64,000 nucleotides of DNA from a virus, in the IMG/VR virus record IMGVR_UViG_3300020383_000006, positions 81,505-145,504 of that record. The stretch is one strand, 5' to 3'. The translations under genes and the position numbers were made by a program. This document shows, one piece after another, positions 52,847 through 59,366 of this stretch (positions within the stretch are counted from its first letter, which is position 1; every line of letters starts with the position of its first letter). The notes beneath the pieces are model-generated. The model worked only from the letters and a program-made list of their open reading frames with translations, made no database searches and was not told where the DNA came from.

Positions 52847-53404
52847 ATGAAAAAGTTTCAAGAATTTTTAAATGAATCTAAAACCGTTACTGTTTACCAC
52901 GGCAATAAATACGGTACATCCAAAATAAATCCGAAACACATGGATTCCAGTATAAACGAACATGGAGTTGGGATTTATTTTACGGATGAATTTAATACTT
53001 CTAAAATGTACGGTGAACATGTAGTAAAAGCAGAAATTAACCCTTCCGATTTTATTGAATCTAGATCTTTTATAGAAAAATTAGGTAAGTCATTTTTTAA
53101 TCTATTAAAATATTTGTATAAAATTGAACCTGAAGGAATTTGGTATTTGGTAACTGATTATGGTATGGAAGTTTTTAATCCAGAAGATGTAGAAGAAAGT
53201 CATTTGTATGAACTATATAAAATTGCTGGGAAAGAACAAATAAGGCATATGCAACAAACTTTAGTCGATAACACTTCTGTTGAAGATTTTGTGAAAGGTT
53301 GGTTAAAAACAATAAAATACAAAGGCACTTACCAAAAACAACAAACGGGTGAAACGTTTTATATGATAATAGACCCTAATGTAAAATTAGAAAAAGTAAT
53401 TTAA
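52847..53404 (+). CDS. Putative packaged ADP-ribosyltransferase with capsid-targeting peptide
   Basis: 185 residues. Residues 1-11 are MKKFQEFLNE then S, the capsid-targeting/gp21-cut type peptide. The rest has the layout of small ART-fold enzymes (ART-PolyVal/DUF3990-like): VTVYHGNKYG (YHG at 17-19) for NAD binding, HGVGIYFTDEFNTSKMYGEHVVKAEI (about 39-64; GIYFT and the Ser/Thr-x-x-x-Tyr-Gly step), and a C-terminal ETFYMIIDPNVKLEKVI. The third catalytic residue cannot be fixed by eye. T4 packs the ART Alt in its head and gp21 trims it; this would be a compact analogue. Substrate unknown. Confidence 0.7.
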   Translation: MKKFQEFLNESKTVTVYHGNKYGTSKINPKHMDSSINEHGVGIYFTDEFNTSKMYGEHVVKAEINPSDFIESRSFIEKLGKSFFNLLKYLYKIEPEGIWYLVTDYGMEVFNPEDVEESHLYELYKIAGKEQIRHMQQTLVDNTSVEDFVKGWLKTIKYKGTYQKQQTGETFYMIIDPNVKLEKVI

Positions 53405-53435
53405 AAATTATAATAGGCTAAATATTAACCGTAAC

Positions 53436-53454
53436 ATAGGATAATTTATCCTAT
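53436..53454 (+). terminator. Hairpin after ART gene, weak terminator candidate
   Basis: ATAGGATA-ATT-TATCCTAT, an 8-bp perfect stem with no U-run after it. It lies in the 71-bp gap between two internal-protein genes and may be a processing or stability hairpin. Confidence 0.35.
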
Positions 53455-53475
53455 TCAAATTAAAGGATTAGAAAA

Positions 53476-53877
53476 ATGGATAAAACATTTCAAGAATTTT
53501 TAAACGGGGAACCTGTAGAACAACTAGAAGAAGCAACTTCTAGAGGAAATGGCTGGATGGAAATTGATTCAAATTCTAACGAAATAAAAAGTTTAGAATT
53601 TACTCTCGTAATGAAATCTGATGCAGATATGCCAAATATCGAATTAGATTTTAATTATGATAGCAGCAAACCAAGTCTAACGAAACCTTCTTTAAAATTT
53701 AGTTCAGGAAGATTCAAAGATGAACGCCACTATAAAAAGTTCACCAAAACTGTAAATGACCTATTAGAAAAAATAGGTGAGTTAGAATTAGAAATTGGTA
53801 TGGCTTCAGGTTCTTCTGGTTATTCTAAAGTTCAAAAAGAACTTAAGAAAATGGGAATAAAAGTAAAAATAGACTAA
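53476..53877 (+). CDS. Putative internal head protein with capsid-targeting peptide
   Basis: 133 residues beginning MDKTFQEFLNGE, with a second likely gp21-type site at VEQLEE then A (about residue 20). The remainder has beta strands (EIKSLEFTLVMKS, NIELDFNYDSS) followed by a long basic/amphipathic helix (KKFTKTVNDLLEKIGELELEIG) and GYSKVQKELKKMGIKVKID. Not matched to any family I know. AAGGA precedes the start by 10 bases. It stands first in the tight 53476-55363 set. Confidence 0.72.
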   Translation: MDKTFQEFLNGEPVEQLEEATSRGNGWMEIDSNSNEIKSLEFTLVMKSDADMPNIELDFNYDSSKPSLTKPSLKFSSGRFKDERHYKKFTKTVNDLLEKIGELELEIGMASGSSGYSKVQKELKKMGIKVKID

Positions 53878-53878
53878 T

Positions 53879-54064
53879 ATGAAATCATTTCAAGAGTTTG
53901 TAAACGAAGAAAAGAAAGAAGAATCTACTGAATATCAGAAATTCTTCAAAAAAGCGCTTAAGAAATTTGGTGTTGAAGAACCGGATGAACTTGAAGGCGA
54001 AAAAGAAAAAGAATTTTATGACTATGTAGACGCTAATTGGGAATCTGAAAAGGAAGAAGATTAA
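53879..54064 (+). CDS. Putative small internal head protein with capsid-targeting peptide
   Basis: 61 residues: MKSFQEFVNE then E, then an acidic helix, then FFKKALKKFGVEEPDELEGEKEKEFYDYVDANW. This last part (F...L(K)KFGV..P.EL....K.EF(F/Y)DYVD..W) is a short motif I recognise from the C-terminal ends of many phage small proteins; its function is unknown to me. It starts 1 bp after the previous stop and its own stop overlaps the next ATG, so the cluster is translated together. Confidence 0.75.
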   Translation: MKSFQEFVNEEKKEESTEYQKFFKKALKKFGVEEPDELEGEKEKEFYDYVDANWESEKEED

Positions 54065-54330
54065 TGAAACCATTTAAACAATTTCTAAAAGAAAAAAGAG
54101 TAGAATCAAACGATTTACTCGATGAACTTCAAGAAATTTATTATGACGTTTCTATGTCTGATAATGAATCAGGTTATATGATGGAAGTTATTGACTTCTT
54201 ATCGGATCCTGATGAAGAAGATCCTGAGCTTGCATTAGATAGTTTAGATAGAATTAAAAGGTTAGTTAAGAAATACTTGGGAATAAGTAAATTTTACGAG
54301 CTTGTTGATTTTATTAAAAGTTACCAATAA
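54064..54330 (+). CDS. Putative internal head protein with capsid-targeting-like peptide
   Basis: 88 residues. MKPFKQFLKE then K fits the peptide with LKE at the cut position. The rest is acidic and helical (DLLDELQEIYYDVSMSD, DPDEEDPELALDSLDRIKRLVKKYLGISKFYELVDFIKSYQ). Its last 17 codons are found again, slightly changed, at 55080-55133, evidence of a tandem duplication here. The start overlaps the previous stop by one base. Confidence 0.72.
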   Translation: MKPFKQFLKEKRVESNDLLDELQEIYYDVSMSDNESGYMMEVIDFLSDPDEEDPELALDSLDRIKRLVKKYLGISKFYELVDFIKSYQ

Positions 54331-54343
54331 AACAGGATAAAAA

Positions 54344-55075
54344 ATGAAATCATTTAAAGAATTCATAAAAGAAAGTACAGTACCTTATAATGTTTGGGGA
54401 CCTAAAAAATATGAAGGTGCTTATGGTAAAGGTTCTTTCGACAGAAAATTATTTGATGAAATAAAAAAAGGTTACAATTTTAAACGGCTTGGAATAAAAC
54501 CTTATGGTATAAGTAGATCAAATATGCTGTTTTTAAAAGATAGTTCAAAAAATATATACAAAATAAGGTTAGGATACCATGACAATATCATAGTTGGTGA
54601 TTTACATTCAGAATTTACAACTGAATTTAAACCAAGAATGAACACAAGTAGTTATGTCGACGATCCTTATTCATTTTTTAATGCGTTAATTGACGTTAAC
54701 GAAAAAGAAATTTATGAAGGATTGGTGGAAATCCAAAAGAAATTTTCCGGAGAAGGCATACCGAAAGTTTATGTTATAAAAATACCGAATGTCAATAAAA
54801 GAACTGGTAATACTGGTTTTAATTATAATTTTTATGAAGAATTTGATGATTCTAGTTACGAATTATATGAACTAGAAGATTATGGAATCAGTTTAATTGC
54901 AGCAAAAGGAACTGATTTAAAAGTCGGTCAAGAAATTTTTGTTGTAAATAATGAAAGACCTGGATACGATGCATTTTCTAATGGTAAGTTATATGCACCA
55001 TACAAAATTAAAAAAGTATTGAAACCGACGGAACTTGATACTTCTAGAGTAGGATCAATCAAGTTTATAGACTAA
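54344..55075 (+). CDS. Putative large internal head protein with capsid-targeting peptide
   Basis: 243 residues, the largest of the set: MKSFKEFIKE then S. After the predicted cut there is a mixed alpha/beta protein (RLGIKPYGISRSNMLFLKDSSKNIYKIRLGYHDN, then LVEIQKKFSGEGIPKVYVIKIP), and the last third has a small beta-barrel-like sequence (KGTDLKVGQEIFVVNNERPGYDA...LYAPYKIKKVL) like nucleic-acid or protein-binding barrels. No catalytic motif recognised. AGGA lies 7 bases before the ATG. Confidence 0.75.
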   Translation: MKSFKEFIKESTVPYNVWGPKKYEGAYGKGSFDRKLFDEIKKGYNFKRLGIKPYGISRSNMLFLKDSSKNIYKIRLGYHDNIIVGDLHSEFTTEFKPRMNTSSYVDDPYSFFNALIDVNEKEIYEGLVEIQKKFSGEGIPKVYVIKIPNVNKRTGNTGFNYNFYEEFDDSSYELYELEDYGISLIAAKGTDLKVGQEIFVVNNERPGYDAFSNGKLYAPYKIKKVLKPTELDTSRVGSIKFID

Positions 55076-55079
55076 CTAG

Positions 55080-55133
55080 ATGGGTATGAGCAAATTTAAC
55101 GAACTTGTTTATTTTATTAAAAGTTACCAATAA
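55080..55133 (+). pseudogene. Remnant copy of the end of gene 54064-54330
   Basis: Reads MGMSKFNELVYFIKSYQ-stop; the end of 54064-54330 reads LGISKFYELVDFIKSYQ-stop. The DNA match continues past the stop (TAAAA(C/G)AGGA) and into the next capsid-targeting start. This is the scar of a duplication of a whole internal-protein gene, most of which has been lost or replaced. Confidence 0.7.
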
Positions 55134-55147
55134 AAGAGGAAATTAAA

Positions 55148-55363
55148 ATGAAGTCATTTAAAGAGTTTAATTGTGGATCAGTAAATGAATCTAGATTCAA
55201 AACTTCTAGAGGAAATATTACTATTTTTGAAGGAATTGGCCCAAACGCCGAAAAATTCTTTATCAGTATAAAAGGTAAAGTTGTAGAAATTCCACCTGAA
55301 GAAGTTGGTCCTTTTGTTGATGCTGCTAAAGATTTTGAAAAATATTACATGAGCATGGCTTAA
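55148..55363 (+). CDS. Putative small internal head protein, altered targeting peptide
   Basis: 71 residues. MKSFKEF then NCGSVNE then S: the seven-residue core of the targeting peptide is kept, but an extra stretch lies before an NE-S cut-like site at residue 14. The rest is a small domain (TSRGNITIFEGIGPNAEKFFISIKGKVVEIPPEEVGPFVDAAKDFEKYYMSMA). GAGGA lies 7 bases before the start. A terminator follows. It is the last gene of the internal-protein cluster. Confidence 0.72.
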   Translation: MKSFKEFNCGSVNESRFKTSRGNITIFEGIGPNAEKFFISIKGKVVEIPPEEVGPFVDAAKDFEKYYMSMA

Positions 55364-55379
55364 TCTAATTCCATGGAGT

Positions 55380-55387
55380 AATAAATA
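55380..55387 (+). promoter_or_regulatory. Late-promoter-like box directly before a terminator
   Basis: AATAAATA on the plus strand, ending 1 base before the terminator stem at 55389. A transcript starting 6-7 bases later would lack half of the first arm. Candidate extra promoter for phoH. Confidence 0.35.
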
Positions 55388-55388
55388 A

Positions 55389-55427
55389 AATACAGGCACG
55401 ATTTTTAAATCCTCTGCCTGTATTTTT
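55389..55427 (+). terminator. Terminator between internal-protein cluster and phoH
   Basis: Perfect 10-bp stem AATACAGGCA (55389-55398) / TGCCTGTATT (55415-55424) with a 16-base loop, followed by TTT. With the last stem bases this gives TTTTT. Confidence 0.8.
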
Positions 55428-55450
55428 AATTACAAAAAGGAAATTCTTCT

Positions 55451-56176
55451 ATGTCTAAAAACAGTAGACTGAAGCGTGAAGCCAAGAAATATACTGATTG
55501 TGATATGAAGCCCTCCAACGTTGCCCAATTTGAACGTAAAAATAAACAACTCGAAGCTATAACTCCCCTCCAACAAGATTATATATCCGTCCTAAGGCAT
55601 GATGAAATGGTAGTAGGTGCTGGTCGTGCTGGTACGGGTAAAACTTACATATCATCAAGAGTTGCCGCTGAATTTTTCCGTGATCATAAATTTACTGAAC
55701 GTCTTATTCTAACCAGACCGAATGTTGAGGTTGGTAAAGGTATGGGTTATCTTCCCGGAGAGATTAGTGAAAAATACGCGCCATACTTAGAACCCTTTGA
55801 AAAAGGTCTTAAAGATGAATTGGGTGCTAATAAGTACAACAACGACCTTTATAAAAATATCATACCAACTCCGTTATGTTACATGAGAGGGAAAACATTT
55901 GATAACGCTATAATGTTATTAGATGAAGCGCAAAACACAACCATAGAAGAAATGAAGATGTTTTTGACTCGGGTTGGGACGAACTCAAAAATATTTATTA
56001 CAGGTGATGAATCTGACCAAAATGATTTACGGGTTAAAGAAAATGGGTTACAATGGTTAATTCGTGAAGCAAGACGTCAACATACCACCATTGAAATAAT
56101 TCAGTTTGGTATTAAAGACTGTGTTCGTTCACCGCTTTGTAAAGATATGTTACAGCTAATTGAAAGAGCTGAGTAA
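55451..56176 (+). CDS. phoH: PhoH-like ATPase
   Basis: 241 residues. P-loop ATPase of the PhoH/superfamily-1 helicase-like group, very common in marine phages. Walker A GAGRAGTGKT (56-65), LTRPNVEVGKGMGYLPG (87-103), Walker B AIMLLDEAQN with D158/E159, TRVGTNSKIFITGDESDQND (173-192). The exact role in phage infection (RNA metabolism or phosphate-linked) is unsettled. AAGGAAATTCTTCT stands before the ATG. Confidence 0.94.
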   Translation: MSKNSRLKREAKKYTDCDMKPSNVAQFERKNKQLEAITPLQQDYISVLRHDEMVVGAGRAGTGKTYISSRVAAEFFRDHKFTERLILTRPNVEVGKGMGYLPGEISEKYAPYLEPFEKGLKDELGANKYNNDLYKNIIPTPLCYMRGKTFDNAIMLLDEAQNTTIEEMKMFLTRVGTNSKIFITGDESDQNDLRVKENGLQWLIREARRQHTTIEIIQFGIKDCVRSPLCKDMLQLIERAE

Positions 56177-56181
56177 TTTAC

Positions 56182-56209
56182 TTTACTTTTTAGAAAAAAC
56201 CATTATAAT
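56182..56209 (+). promoter_or_regulatory. sigma70 promoter before gene 56268
   Basis: -35 TTTACT (56182-56187), 16-bp spacer, -10 TATAAT (56204-56209). It is followed after 6 bases by TGTTGAGTTA (56216-56225), the leader start shared with the promoters at 57262 and 61075. Confidence 0.72.
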
Positions 56210-56211
56210 AT

Positions 56212-56237
56212 GGGTTGTTGAGTTAAATCATCAACCC
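56212..56237 (+). promoter_or_regulatory. Leader hairpin of gene 56268
   Basis: GGGTTGTTGA (56212-56221), loop GTTAAA, TCATCAACCC (56228-56237): a 10-bp stem with one mismatch at the very start of the transcript. It may protect the 5' end or hold a regulatory site. Confidence 0.5.
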
Positions 56238-56267
56238 TTTATATTATGAGCCAGTGAGGAATTTATC

Positions 56268-56534
56268 ATGAAAACAGCTATCGAATCAATGGAATTTGGT
56301 CAAGAATACCGAGTTCGCCTTTCTCCAGAATTTACGCCTTCTAATTTAGCAATGTATTTGGCATTGACCGACCGATACGATAATAAAGAATTATCTATCG
56401 CTGATTTTACTTATATTGCTTCTATGTTATTTGAGGGTAAAGAAATTGTTGGGACTAAAACAAGCGATTTGATGTTTCGCCCTAACGATTGTAATTGTTT
56501 ATTCCCTCTTAAATTTTTACAGTTTACGGAATAA
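56268..56534 (+). CDS. Hypothetical early protein
   Basis: 88 residues, not recognised. MKTAIESMEFGQEYRVRLSPEFTPSNLAMYLALTDRYDNKELSIADFTYIASMLFEGKEIVG...; no membrane span or metal motif, two Cys near the C-terminus (CNCLF). It has its own sigma70 promoter and a leader hairpin, and GTGAGG before the ATG. Confidence 0.75.
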   Translation: MKTAIESMEFGQEYRVRLSPEFTPSNLAMYLALTDRYDNKELSIADFTYIASMLFEGKEIVGTKTSDLMFRPNDCNCLFPLKFLQFTE

Positions 56535-56538
56535 TAAT

Positions 56539-57255
56539 TTGTTAAAGTTCAAAGAGTTTCAATGGCAAACTGATATCCAATTTGACGAGGTTGAGGTGAT
56601 TGAAGGTTCACCTCGACTTTACGTCACACCACATGGAAAATACCCTTCTATGACTTCATTACTTTCTGTCTTTGATGATGGAAGTATAGATGATTGGGTT
56701 AAACGGGTAGGCAAGGAAGAAGCCAAAAGAATTTCTGAAGAAGCCATTAACCGTGGAAACGCTCTTCACGATTATAATGAGAAATATTTACAGAATCGAT
56801 TGAAGCGCTCAGAGCTCCGAGGACAAGCCAAAATTTTGTTCAATAGGGTTAAGCGCCACCTTGATAAAATACAGCTTGTAATAGCCACTGAGGTGCCTTT
56901 ATGGTCTGATAAACATAAATACGCAGGTCGGGTTGACTGTATTTGTATGATAGATGACCAAATCACTATACTTGACCATAAGAATACCCGCAAAGATATT
57001 AATATAAACCTTCCTTGGAACAGAAAGAAACTTTTCAAGTACATGATTCAAATATGTGGGTATGCTAGAGCACTTCATGAAATGAAAGGTATTAAAGCAA
57101 CTCAGGGTTGTTTAATCATCGGTAATCATGAATCTTCAAGTTCTGATGTCGTCAAGTTCCAAATAGAATCAATGCAAAAAGAACTTGATATCGTTATCAA
57201 CGCTTACTTTAATGATGGGGAAGGTATTGAAGAATCCTTATATTTCAAAATGTAA
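56539..57255 (+). CDS. PD-(D/E)XK exonuclease (MGME1/RecB-like)
   Basis: 238 residues from a TTG start at 56539. RLYVTPHGKYPSMTSLLS, then WVKRVGKEEAKRISEEAINRGNALHDYNEKYL (about 53-84; RGN.LHDYNE with H77), ATEVPLWSDKHKYAGRVDCICMIDDQITILDHKN (about 116-149; D133, D146 and K148 as catalytic residues), and the QICGYARAL motif (171-179). This is the exonuclease seen in cyanophages and other marine T4-like phages, probably used in DNA turnover or recombination. It starts 4 bp after the previous gene. Confidence 0.88.
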   Translation: MLKFKEFQWQTDIQFDEVEVIEGSPRLYVTPHGKYPSMTSLLSVFDDGSIDDWVKRVGKEEAKRISEEAINRGNALHDYNEKYLQNRLKRSELRGQAKILFNRVKRHLDKIQLVIATEVPLWSDKHKYAGRVDCICMIDDQITILDHKNTRKDININLPWNRKKLFKYMIQICGYARALHEMKGIKATQGCLIIGNHESSSSDVVKFQIESMQKELDIVINAYFNDGEGIEESLYFKM

Positions 57256-57261
57256 TATCCT

Positions 57262-57305
57262 TATAACTAATCGTTATTATACTTTTTTCTTTATTCCGTT
57301 ATAAT
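57262..57305 (+). promoter_or_regulatory. Early promoter with shared upstream element
   Basis: TATAACTAATCGTTATTA at 57262-57279, 20 bp, -10 TATAAT at 57300-57305, 6 bp, TGTTGAGTTA at 57312-57321. No good -35 hexamer is present; the upstream element covers that place, so an activator or sigma-factor contact there is likely. It drives gene 57352. Confidence 0.75.
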
Positions 57306-57351
57306 AGGGGCTGTTGAGTTAAACGAACTGTTAACTAAGGAAACCTATATT

Positions 57352-57732
57352 ATGAAAAACCGTGAAATTGCAAAAAGCATTGTTTATGGTCTAACTAAAA
57401 AATTCAAATTGTCTATTGATGATGAGTTTGAACGTGGAGGTTGTTTTCGTGTTCATGTTATGGAGCCTGAACCAGAAGTTAAATGTCATCATTTCCCTAC
57501 TCCAGAATTAACCCTTTCAATTTACGTTAACGATGATGACGGTTCTTATCTGGTAGAGTCATTCAATCACGTAACTGAAAAATTTATCGAGTTTTCATAT
57601 AGACCTGAAACTGAAGCTCATGTCTTAGAAGATTCCCTTCGGTTTCTAATAGAAACCGCTGAAGATTGTGAAAATATTGTTAAATTGGGGAAATTTAATG
57701 ACTATGAAACAAAAAGCTGCGAGGCATCGTAG
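57352..57732 (+). CDS. Hypothetical early protein
   Basis: 126 residues, not recognised. Middle MEPEPEVKCHHFPTPELTLSIYVNDDDGSYLVESFNHVTEKFIEFSYRPETEAHVLEDSLRFLIETAEDCENIV suggests an alpha/beta fold. AAGGAAACC lies before the start; a promoter lies at 57262-57305. The last 35 bases overlap the next gene. Confidence 0.75.
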   Translation: MKNREIAKSIVYGLTKKFKLSIDDEFERGGCFRVHVMEPEPEVKCHHFPTPELTLSIYVNDDDGSYLVESFNHVTEKFIEFSYRPETEAHVLEDSLRFLIETAEDCENIVKLGKFNDYETKSCEAS

Positions 57733-57850
57733 AATCCAAAAGGCTTATAAAAGGTTCATGAAAAAGAAACAAAAAGAAATTCAGATGCGACGTCGTGATG
57801 CAGAAGAATTCTTATGGTTTAAAAATTTAGAAGAAAAAGGATATTTATAA
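57698..57850 (+). CDS. Small very basic protein
   Basis: 50 residues from ATG 57698 (GGGG at 57687-57690 is the ribosome site; the longer reading from 57668 is in the middle of the previous gene). MTMKQKAARHRRIQKAYKRFMKKKQKEIQMRRRDAEEF...: one Lys/Arg-rich helix, possibly nucleic-acid binding. It overlaps the genes on both sides. Confidence 0.55.
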   Translation: MTMKQKAARHRRIQKAYKRFMKKKQKEIQMRRRDAEEFLWFKNLEEKGYL

Positions 57851-58290
57851 TGAGTACAAGCACAATTTCAAATGAATTCAAGAAAAGCGTAAATGAAGCA
57901 ATCAAAAACCTTTATATTCAAGGCGAAAGCTCAGAATTAATAACACAAAGCGGTGATGCCCGTTGTGCTTATCGGGGTAAATCAGGGAATAAATGTATCG
58001 TCGGTTGGATGATCCCTGATGAAAAATACGATGAAAAATTAGATCTTTCTGCTGATTCAGGAGTTATTGATTTATTTCATAAAGATAGTGAACTAGATTC
58101 TAAAGATTATTTCGGTTTTGAATTGTCAGAGAAAGAATTGCAAATCCTTTTTCGATTACAAGGTATACACGACCAATTTTTTGGCGAAGATGTTTCAAAA
58201 GAAGTTTTTCGTAAACGGTTTTTAAATGCTTTAAATGAATACGTTAGTGATGAAGGCGGAGAATGGATTGTTTTGCCTGAAAGTAACTAA
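57850..58290 (+). CDS. Hypothetical protein with C-x-Y-RG...CIVGWMIPD motif
   Basis: 146 residues. DARCAYRGKSGNKCIVGWMIPDEKYDEKLD (about 37-66) matches a short pattern seen in many phage hypothetical proteins (C.YRG..G.KC..G..IPD..Y); no function is known to me. The second half is helical (LSEKELQILFRLQGIHDQFF). It overlaps the previous stop by one base. Confidence 0.75.
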   Translation: MSTSTISNEFKKSVNEAIKNLYIQGESSELITQSGDARCAYRGKSGNKCIVGWMIPDEKYDEKLDLSADSGVIDLFHKDSELDSKDYFGFELSEKELQILFRLQGIHDQFFGEDVSKEVFRKRFLNALNEYVSDEGGEWIVLPESN

Positions 58291-58304
58291 TCACGGTTAC
58301 TTTC
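58279..58304 (+). terminator. Hairpin at end of gene 57850, weak terminator candidate
   Basis: GAAAGTAAC (58279-58287), 8-base loop, GTTACTTTC (58296-58304), perfect 9-bp stem covering the stop codon. It is followed by TTAATAG, with no clean U-run. It may attenuate or stabilise the message. Confidence 0.45.
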
Positions 58305-58353
58305 TTAATAGTAACTGTATAGAGTAACTTTAACAAAAATAGGAATTTATATT

Positions 58354-58668
58354 ATGGGTATTTATGTGAATCCAACCAACGGTATGGAAAAAGAAGAATT
58401 CTTGGCTAAGTACGGTGAACAAACTACGTTCGATGAAGTTGTTAATACGCCACCTGATTATAAAACCAAGTTCCCAGTTGTATTAGTTAACAACGGCTTT
58501 TTTACTGCCGCTGCTGTTATTACTGACGGACTAGAATTAACTAATTTTTATAACCCGCACGATAATCGCCCGAAAATGATGTTCTTGGTTGACGCAAAAC
58601 CGTTATTAGAATTTGGTATTGGTGTCAGTTCTGAACTTGAACATTTCAAGGCATTTGTTGGAGAATAA
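58354..58668 (+). CDS. Hypothetical protein
   Basis: 104 residues, not recognised. MGIYVNPTNGMEKEEFLAKYGEQTTFDEVVNTPPDYKTKFPVVLVNNGFFTAAAVITDGLELTNFYNPHDNRPKMMFLVDAKPLLEFG...: a compact alpha/beta domain of the kind repeated in phage early regions. AGGAATTTATATT before the ATG. Confidence 0.75.
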   Translation: MGIYVNPTNGMEKEEFLAKYGEQTTFDEVVNTPPDYKTKFPVVLVNNGFFTAAAVITDGLELTNFYNPHDNRPKMMFLVDAKPLLEFGIGVSSELEHFKAFVGE

Positions 58669-58669
58669 T

Positions 58670-58873
58670 ATGTATATTCTAGTTTCATTAATTAATGGAA
58701 AAGAAACTTGTTATAAACACGGAACTATGGAATTGGCAATTCATTCCGGGCTTGACATTGTGGTTCAATTTTTAGAAAAACAATCTGAACTTGAGCGTCT
58801 TTATATTAAGAACTTAGAAGGTGAAATCGTATGGAGTCATTCATTTGATGAAGAACCTAAAGAGGTTTATTAA
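58670..58873 (+). CDS. Hypothetical small protein
   Basis: 67 residues from ATG 58670, with GGAG 9 bases upstream inside the previous gene; a longer reading from 58613 is a shadow. MYILVSLINGKETCYKHGTMELAIHSGLDIVVQFLEKQSELERLYIKNLEGEIVWSHSF...; not recognised. It follows the previous stop by 1 bp. Confidence 0.65.
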   Translation: MYILVSLINGKETCYKHGTMELAIHSGLDIVVQFLEKQSELERLYIKNLEGEIVWSHSFDEEPKEVY

Positions 58874-58875
58874 TC

Positions 58876-59139
58876 ATGGATTTATTAATTTCATTTGTTT
58901 TAGGATCTATGATATTTTTCTTTTTTTATACTGTAAATGAATATATTACAAGAAAGAAAAATAATGAAGAAAAAATCATTCGATTTCTTAAATCAAAAAG
59001 AAACGGTCAGTGTCGACAATATGAAGTTTTAATATCCATTGGGGGTATTTCTGACCAAGATTTTCAGGAAGCAATCAACCACCTTTACAAAAAAGGGTTG
59101 ATTAATTTAAAAACTGATTGGATAAGTTTAAGAAAATGA
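58876..59139 (+). CDS. Membrane-anchored small protein with winged-helix-like tail
   Basis: 87 residues. One N-terminal membrane span (LLISFVLGSMIFFFFYTV, 3-20), then a soluble part (EEKIIRFLKSKRNGQCRQYEVLISIGGISDQDFQEAINHLYKKGLINLKTDWISLRK) with the helix-helix-helix-wing rhythm of a winged helix. This is an unusual pairing; function unknown. Confidence 0.65.
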   Translation: MDLLISFVLGSMIFFFFYTVNEYITRKKNNEEKIIRFLKSKRNGQCRQYEVLISIGGISDQDFQEAINHLYKKGLINLKTDWISLRK

Positions 59140-59345
59140 AATTGAATATTATTCATATGTCATTCTCACCAACGTATAGGTTGCGATTATCTGATGGAAG
59201 ATATATCTACATGACATGGCATCGTTATTGTGGACCGGAATTTTTCCATGACAAAAATTGTATGTTAGTATATAGCAATTGGTGGGATGATGAACAAATT
59301 GTTGAAGCCTTAGAATGGTTTCAAAAACGCGGTTGTGTGGCTTAA
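59136..59345 (+). CDS. Hypothetical small protein
   Basis: 69 residues. ATG 59136 overlaps the previous stop (ATGA). Aromatic-rich: SFSPTYRLRLSDGRYIYMTWHRYCGPEFFHDKNCMLVYSNWWDDEQIVEALEWFQKRG. Not recognised. Confidence 0.65.
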   Translation: MKLNIIHMSFSPTYRLRLSDGRYIYMTWHRYCGPEFFHDKNCMLVYSNWWDDEQIVEALEWFQKRGCVA

Positions 59346-59366
59346 ATTTTTAAAATAGGAATTACT

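Noticed and set aside
53885-54073. Minus-strand Phe-rich open frame that looks like a membrane protein
   Set aside because: It is antisense to the Lys/Glu-rich internal-protein gene; Phe comes from AAA/GAA complements.
56539-57255. LKFKEF start of the exonuclease resembles the head-targeting peptide
   Set aside because: It lacks the (L/I/V)xE cut site near residue 10, and the protein is a DNA-processing enzyme.
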